Of a stretch of DNA of 64,000 nucleotides, positions 60,771 through 64,000 are shown piece after piece (position 1 is the stretch's first letter; the number at the start of each line of letters is the position of its first letter). The notes beneath the pieces are model-generated. The model worked only from the letters and a program-made list of their open reading frames with translations. It ran no database searches and was not told where the DNA came from. The stretch covers positions 9,869,107 through 9,933,106 of the forward strand of contig OY759225.1 in the NCBI GenBank assembly GCA_963662175.1. Reading direction: 5' to 3'. This stretch comes from Aradus depressus (lineage: Eukaryota; Arthropoda; Insecta; Hemiptera; Aradidae). Both the position numbers and the translations under genes were made by a program.

Positions 60771-60989
60771 GTTAAGTACTTATTTCATGAATTGAGCCCA
60801 ATACAAATCCACCTCCTGTTTAAATTTTTGAGAACTCACGTTACCTAAGTTTGAACCGGGCTTATGCTATGTTTGAAATTTTATGAAAATCATAAAAATT
60901 AAGGGTTGAATAGCTAGTAGTAATATTATGAGTCGGACCCCCCACAACGCCGCCCCCACTCAACGTTTTGAGACTATATTATCCACACA
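60771..60989. other. Non-coding with a DR3 module
   Basis: CCACCTCCTGTTTAAATTTT and GGCTTATGCTATGTTTGAAA (60810-60890) are DR3-like. Confidence 0.5.
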
Positions 60990-61500
60990 GCTTATATTCT
61001 CCACACTACCTATATTCTCTGATCCTCCTATTTCCTTTGTTGGCCGATTTAGCTGAAAATTGATATCGTCCAATTTGGATCTCGAATTCACAAATAAAAT
61101 TTCGTATCGATAAATTCATTATTTCGCCACTTATTACGAGAATTTGTATTGAGCCACCAGAAAAACTTTAAAGTTTCTGCATCACTTTTTTTTTTATCCA
61201 CCTTCTTTAGTGTAATCGTGCGAGAATCCCAGATAGATTTTTTAACGCTCAACGCAAAAACCCGAATAGCTCCCGTTGAAATGAATGTATACAGATGAAA
61301 TTTCATATTCAATTTTAAAACCCTTTAAAAACGACATTTATTAATTAATATTAATAAATAATTTAGTACGAGGATTAAGAAGCCCATATGTAAGTCAACT
61401 ATTGATTTTTAGCACAAAAAGCAATTTTTGGAGAGGGAGCGAAAAATTAATTAATTAATTCTGGGGAAGTACATTGCCGGTGATTCACCACCTTTTTTTT
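60990..61500 (-). repeat. Dispersed repeat DR1, mixed orientation modules
   Basis: Inverse modules (TTGGCCGATTTAGCTGAAAA, CGTATCGATAAATTCATTAT) are followed by plus modules (GTGTAATCGTGCGAGAATCC, CTCAACGCAAAAACCCGAAT, TCTGGGGAAGTACATTGCCG). Confidence 0.75.
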
Positions 61501-61837
61501 TTCTTTTTGAATGACAATTCTTTATGTTGATATAATTCTTTCGTTTCATGTAAGAGTTACGAGTGTCATTTAAAGTTTAAAATTGTTCTTTGACTACTAA
61601 ATAATAATCTCTCGGGTTTGTTGGTGCATTCATGCATGAACGCCGTGCAACCCGAGAAATGCTTTGAACTTCTCTTAAGTCTAAGTCGGAAGAGTTGTGA
61701 GTTTTCTTCAACTTAACTAGTGAGAATATGAGAAGTTCTCCAGTGAACTTCAGTAGGTTCTGCATGGAACTGAGATAAAATAGGGACATCAAAAAGCAGA
61801 ATTTAGCAGGTCAGATTTGTCATTCAAAGAGAAAATA
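61501..61837. other. Non-coding
   Basis: Nothing recognised; the 71-codon minus frame at 61577-61792 has no domain. Confidence 0.4.
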
Positions 61838-62494
61838 CAGTAGATCCTCTATAAGTCGAACATCAAGGGAGACACCAAAAAATTCGAGTTATAGAGTTTT
61901 CGACTTATGGAGAATTTCGACTTAGGCGGATTTTGATTCGACTTGTAGAGGTTAAGATTCATTCTAACTAATTTTGAGTTAGAGAGATGAAATAAATAAA
62001 AATTCAAGTTACAGAGGTAACAAACATATTTATATTTATTATAAATCAACATTATTTCAAAACATCCTTAAAATAAAAAAATACATAGTATATGTAGGTA
62101 TTAAAAAAGTCAGTAATTTTTTTTTGCTTTAGATAATTGGTAATCCTATTTATCTAGTTTTCTAAGAAACAATGGTGTACATTGTCGGCAAATTCTTAAA
62201 GGCGGTAACTTATTTTTTTTCGAGCTATAGAGGTAATAAGTTTCAAATAATCGAGTTGTAAAGGTTGTAAACATTGCTATGTTCGAGATACAGAGGTCCA
62301 ATTTATTTTTTCGAGTTATAGAGGGAAAATATGTATCAAAATGGCTTGTAGGGACTCACTGATAACTTCGACTAATAAAGAGTTGAGATTTCGAGTAATG
62401 GAGATTTTGGGGCTTGAAGGGAAAGGAACAAAACTTTTTTTCGAGTTCTGGAGGTTTTCGACTTATCGAGGTTCGACTTAAAGAGGTTCTACTG
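61838..62494. mobile_element. Tigger/pogo-like MITE, TA duplication
   Basis: Ends CAGTAGATCCTCTATAAGTC and (complement) CAGTAGAACCTCTTTAAGTC, flanked by TA at 61836-61837 and 62495-62496. Subterminal TTCGACTTA and TCGAGTTATAGAG motifs repeat at least eight times inward from both ends and could be transposase binding sites. No transposase frame. Confidence 0.92.
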
Positions 62495-62689
62495 TAGTAG
62501 TAGAATCACCGATGATGTATATCCACAGTGCGAATGATTCAACTGAGATTTCGCTCTCACACTCAAATCAATATTTAATGATTTTTTTTTTTTTATTCAA
62601 ACCAAGAAAATATGTGTTTATTGTTATTTTAAATTTTTGAGTGCATTAGTGGCATTACTTCATTCCAGACCCATTTCGCGGAAATTTAT
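62495..62689. other. Non-coding
   Basis: Poly(T) at 62581-62594; nothing else. Confidence 0.4.
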
Positions 62690-63115
62690 TAGATGCCATC
62701 CATATGCGGTTTTTGAACTTAAATATAAAATTTCATGTCGATATATTCATTACATCGACAGTTATTAGGAATGATGAGTTATCAATACATTAATTAAAAA
62801 GGCAGTTATTATTGTTTTCGTGTTAAACCTTGCCACTGATCCCTCTCTTCACTTTGGCCGATTTGGCTGAAAATAGGATCGTCCTTATACGGTTCTGGAT
62901 ACACATATGAAATTTCGTGTCGATACATTCATTCTATCGCGAGTTATCACGTTCACATACATGCTCACACACGGCCACCTAAACAGACAGAAAGGTTATT
63001 TTCATTTTTGGAATAAAGAGGTCGGAAAACATGAAATTTCGTTGAAAATCCGAAATCGAATTTTTGGCCGATTATATAACTTCCTGCTCTTTAGCAGTTC
63101 ACTTTTTATGGTTAA
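62690..63115 (-). repeat. Dispersed repeat DR1, inverted copy
   Basis: ATTTCATGTCGATATATTCA, TTTGGCCGATTTGGCTGAAA, TTTCGTGTCGATACATTCAT, TCTATCGCGAGTTATCACGT, AAAGAGGTCGGAAAACATGA, TTTTTGGCCGATTATATAAC. Confidence 0.85.
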
Positions 63116-63510
63116 CTAGCAGTAATACCCGGCGTTGCCCGGGGAACTTTGACTTTTCTCCCAATATCTCCTATAAGGCTATTCAGTTCCGCGACAGTAC
63201 ATTCATGATGTTATAATTTTCAATTATTCATACGGAATAAGGCTTATAGTCCTTCAACTGTAGTAACGCTAGCTTTGGAGCTAAAACTAATTTATTCAAA
63301 AAGATTTCTCATTAATCGTTGCAATGGTTTTCGAGTTACAAAGATTGCGTGGGTGGATGCTGGGATGGACCAGATATTGAGGTACTAATACGCCTATAAC
63401 CTTCCACAGACGATGACGAACAAATTTAAAAAAAAATTAATCAAATCCATCAAGCCGTTCGTGAGTTATAGCGGTACAACGCACAGACATTTTCAGCTTT
63501 ATATATATGA
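63116..63510 (+). mobile_element. LINE 3' fragment with TAGCAGTAATACCCGGCG signature
   Basis: Starts ACTAGCAGTAATACCCGGCG and TTGCCCGGGG, continues GGTTTTCGAGTTACAAAG and CCGTTCGTGAGTTATAGCGG, and ends ATTTTCAGCTTTATATATAT. The ACCCGGCGTTGCCCGGG opening and the 'GAGTTATAGCGGTACA...CAGACATTTT' ending are, to my knowledge, common in 3' ends of RTE-type or related LINEs and derived SINEs across invertebrates. No coding frame remains. Confidence 0.6.
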
Positions 63511-63689
63511 TGATGTAAGGAGGGGAGGTGGAAGGGGGGAGGGGGAAAGACGCTAATATGGATTTCCAACATTTAGTAGAACATCGTTTTACAGATCTTA
63601 GATATAAAGGGAGGGCTGGTGTGTACACCTAGGGACCTAAGCATTCAATGCTCGTATCTCCTCCCTGGCAGCTCAACAGCGGGAGTCTT
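63511..63689. other. Non-coding; boundary motif copy
   Basis: ACACCTAGGGACCTAAGCAT at 63626-63645 repeats the motif at 2334. Confidence 0.6.
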
Positions 63690-63835
63690 AACAATTTGAC
63701 TATCTAGGTTTAATTGTCCTAAGGTCTTTAACGAGTACCTGACATCGCGCAGGGACCGTCACTTAACGTCCCATCCGAAGGACAGAGCGCTCAAGGTTTT
63801 TACTTCCCAGATAACCTCTAATCTACAGGTTCTCT
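63690..63835 (-). mobile_element. SINE fragment
   Basis: Inverted GTCTTTAACGAGTACCTGAC, ATCGCGCAGGGACCGTCACT, TAACGTCCCATCCGAAGGAC and TTTACTTCCCAGATAA match the SINE body. Confidence 0.85.
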
Positions 63836-64000
63836 CTTTAAAGGCTGCGAGGCTTTAGAAATGTCCATTTGTGTTTAAAGCTGCTAACCAAGCAGATAAC
63901 GTTATTTAAACTGAATAAGGTTACCTGGTAACATAATGATATATATAAAAAGAAACCTTTTCTCTCTAATTAGAAAATAGCTGAAAGAAATAGAGACAAA
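63836..64000. other. Non-coding
   Basis: Nothing recognised. Confidence 0.4.

Noticed and set aside
1..64000. LTR retrotransposons or Penelope reverse transcriptase
   Set aside because: I looked for RT motifs, paired direct LTR-like repeats and a GIY-YIG domain and saw none; the ribozyme units have no coding partner in this window.

Overview
The window reads as insect (at least arthropod) nuclear DNA from a large, AT-rich, transposon-saturated genome. It has spliceosomal exon borders, tRNA-derived SINEs whose tail is (AACCT)n (the complement of the insect telomeric repeat TTAGG), and decayed Jockey-, R1/I- and RTE-type LINEs. DNA transposons include mariner, pogo/Tigger-like and PIF/Harbinger (TTA target duplication, MADF remnant). 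There is no bacterial operon structure, no rRNA, no convincing functional tRNA gene and no CRISPR array. The species cannot be named from the sequence.

Host coding content is very small. Two short minus-strand exon candidates, 60010-60072 (63 nt) and 9430-9519 (90 nt), have clean splice sites, are GC-richer than their surroundings, and are phase-compatible. If they belong to one gene, most of the window is a roughly 50.5 kb intron filled with repeats. Three other coding-like segments (24478-24693 minus, 33576-33724 plus, 57611-57826 plus) are unrecognised and could be exons, nested genes or retrocopies.

Layout: 0-9 kb holds a transposon-protein relic, a 26-copy 69-bp satellite carrying Pol III-like boxes, and two foldbacks. 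9-20 kb holds the 9.4 kb exon, a MITE, a 252-bp palindrome, minisatellites and LINE tails. 20-33 kb holds LINE relics, a pogo-like element with a nested ribozyme foldback, a long-TIR element, a 39-bp minisatellite and a 102-bp tandem expansion. 33-48 kb holds a possible terminal exon, MITEs, a Jockey relic, a full SINE, a Tigger-like element and a dead mariner. 48-64 kb holds poly(G/C) tracts, a SINE cluster (51.6-57.6 kb), a Harbinger derivative, the 60 kb exon, an R1/I tail, a second Tigger-like MITE and a LINE 3' fragment.

The most striking system is a set of about twenty hammerhead-ribozyme-like sequences in at least six families (labelled A-F here). They share CTGANGA...GAAA cores, complementary helices I and II, and a palindromic helix III. 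Where two copies pair, they are always head-to-head: minus-strand copy on the left, plus-strand copy on the right, forming long foldbacks. This matches what is known of hammerheads in Penelope-like elements and animal retrozymes, but no reverse transcriptase of that class is visible here, so these look like non-autonomous units. Four unrecognised dispersed families (DR1-DR4 here) make up much of the remaining sequence.
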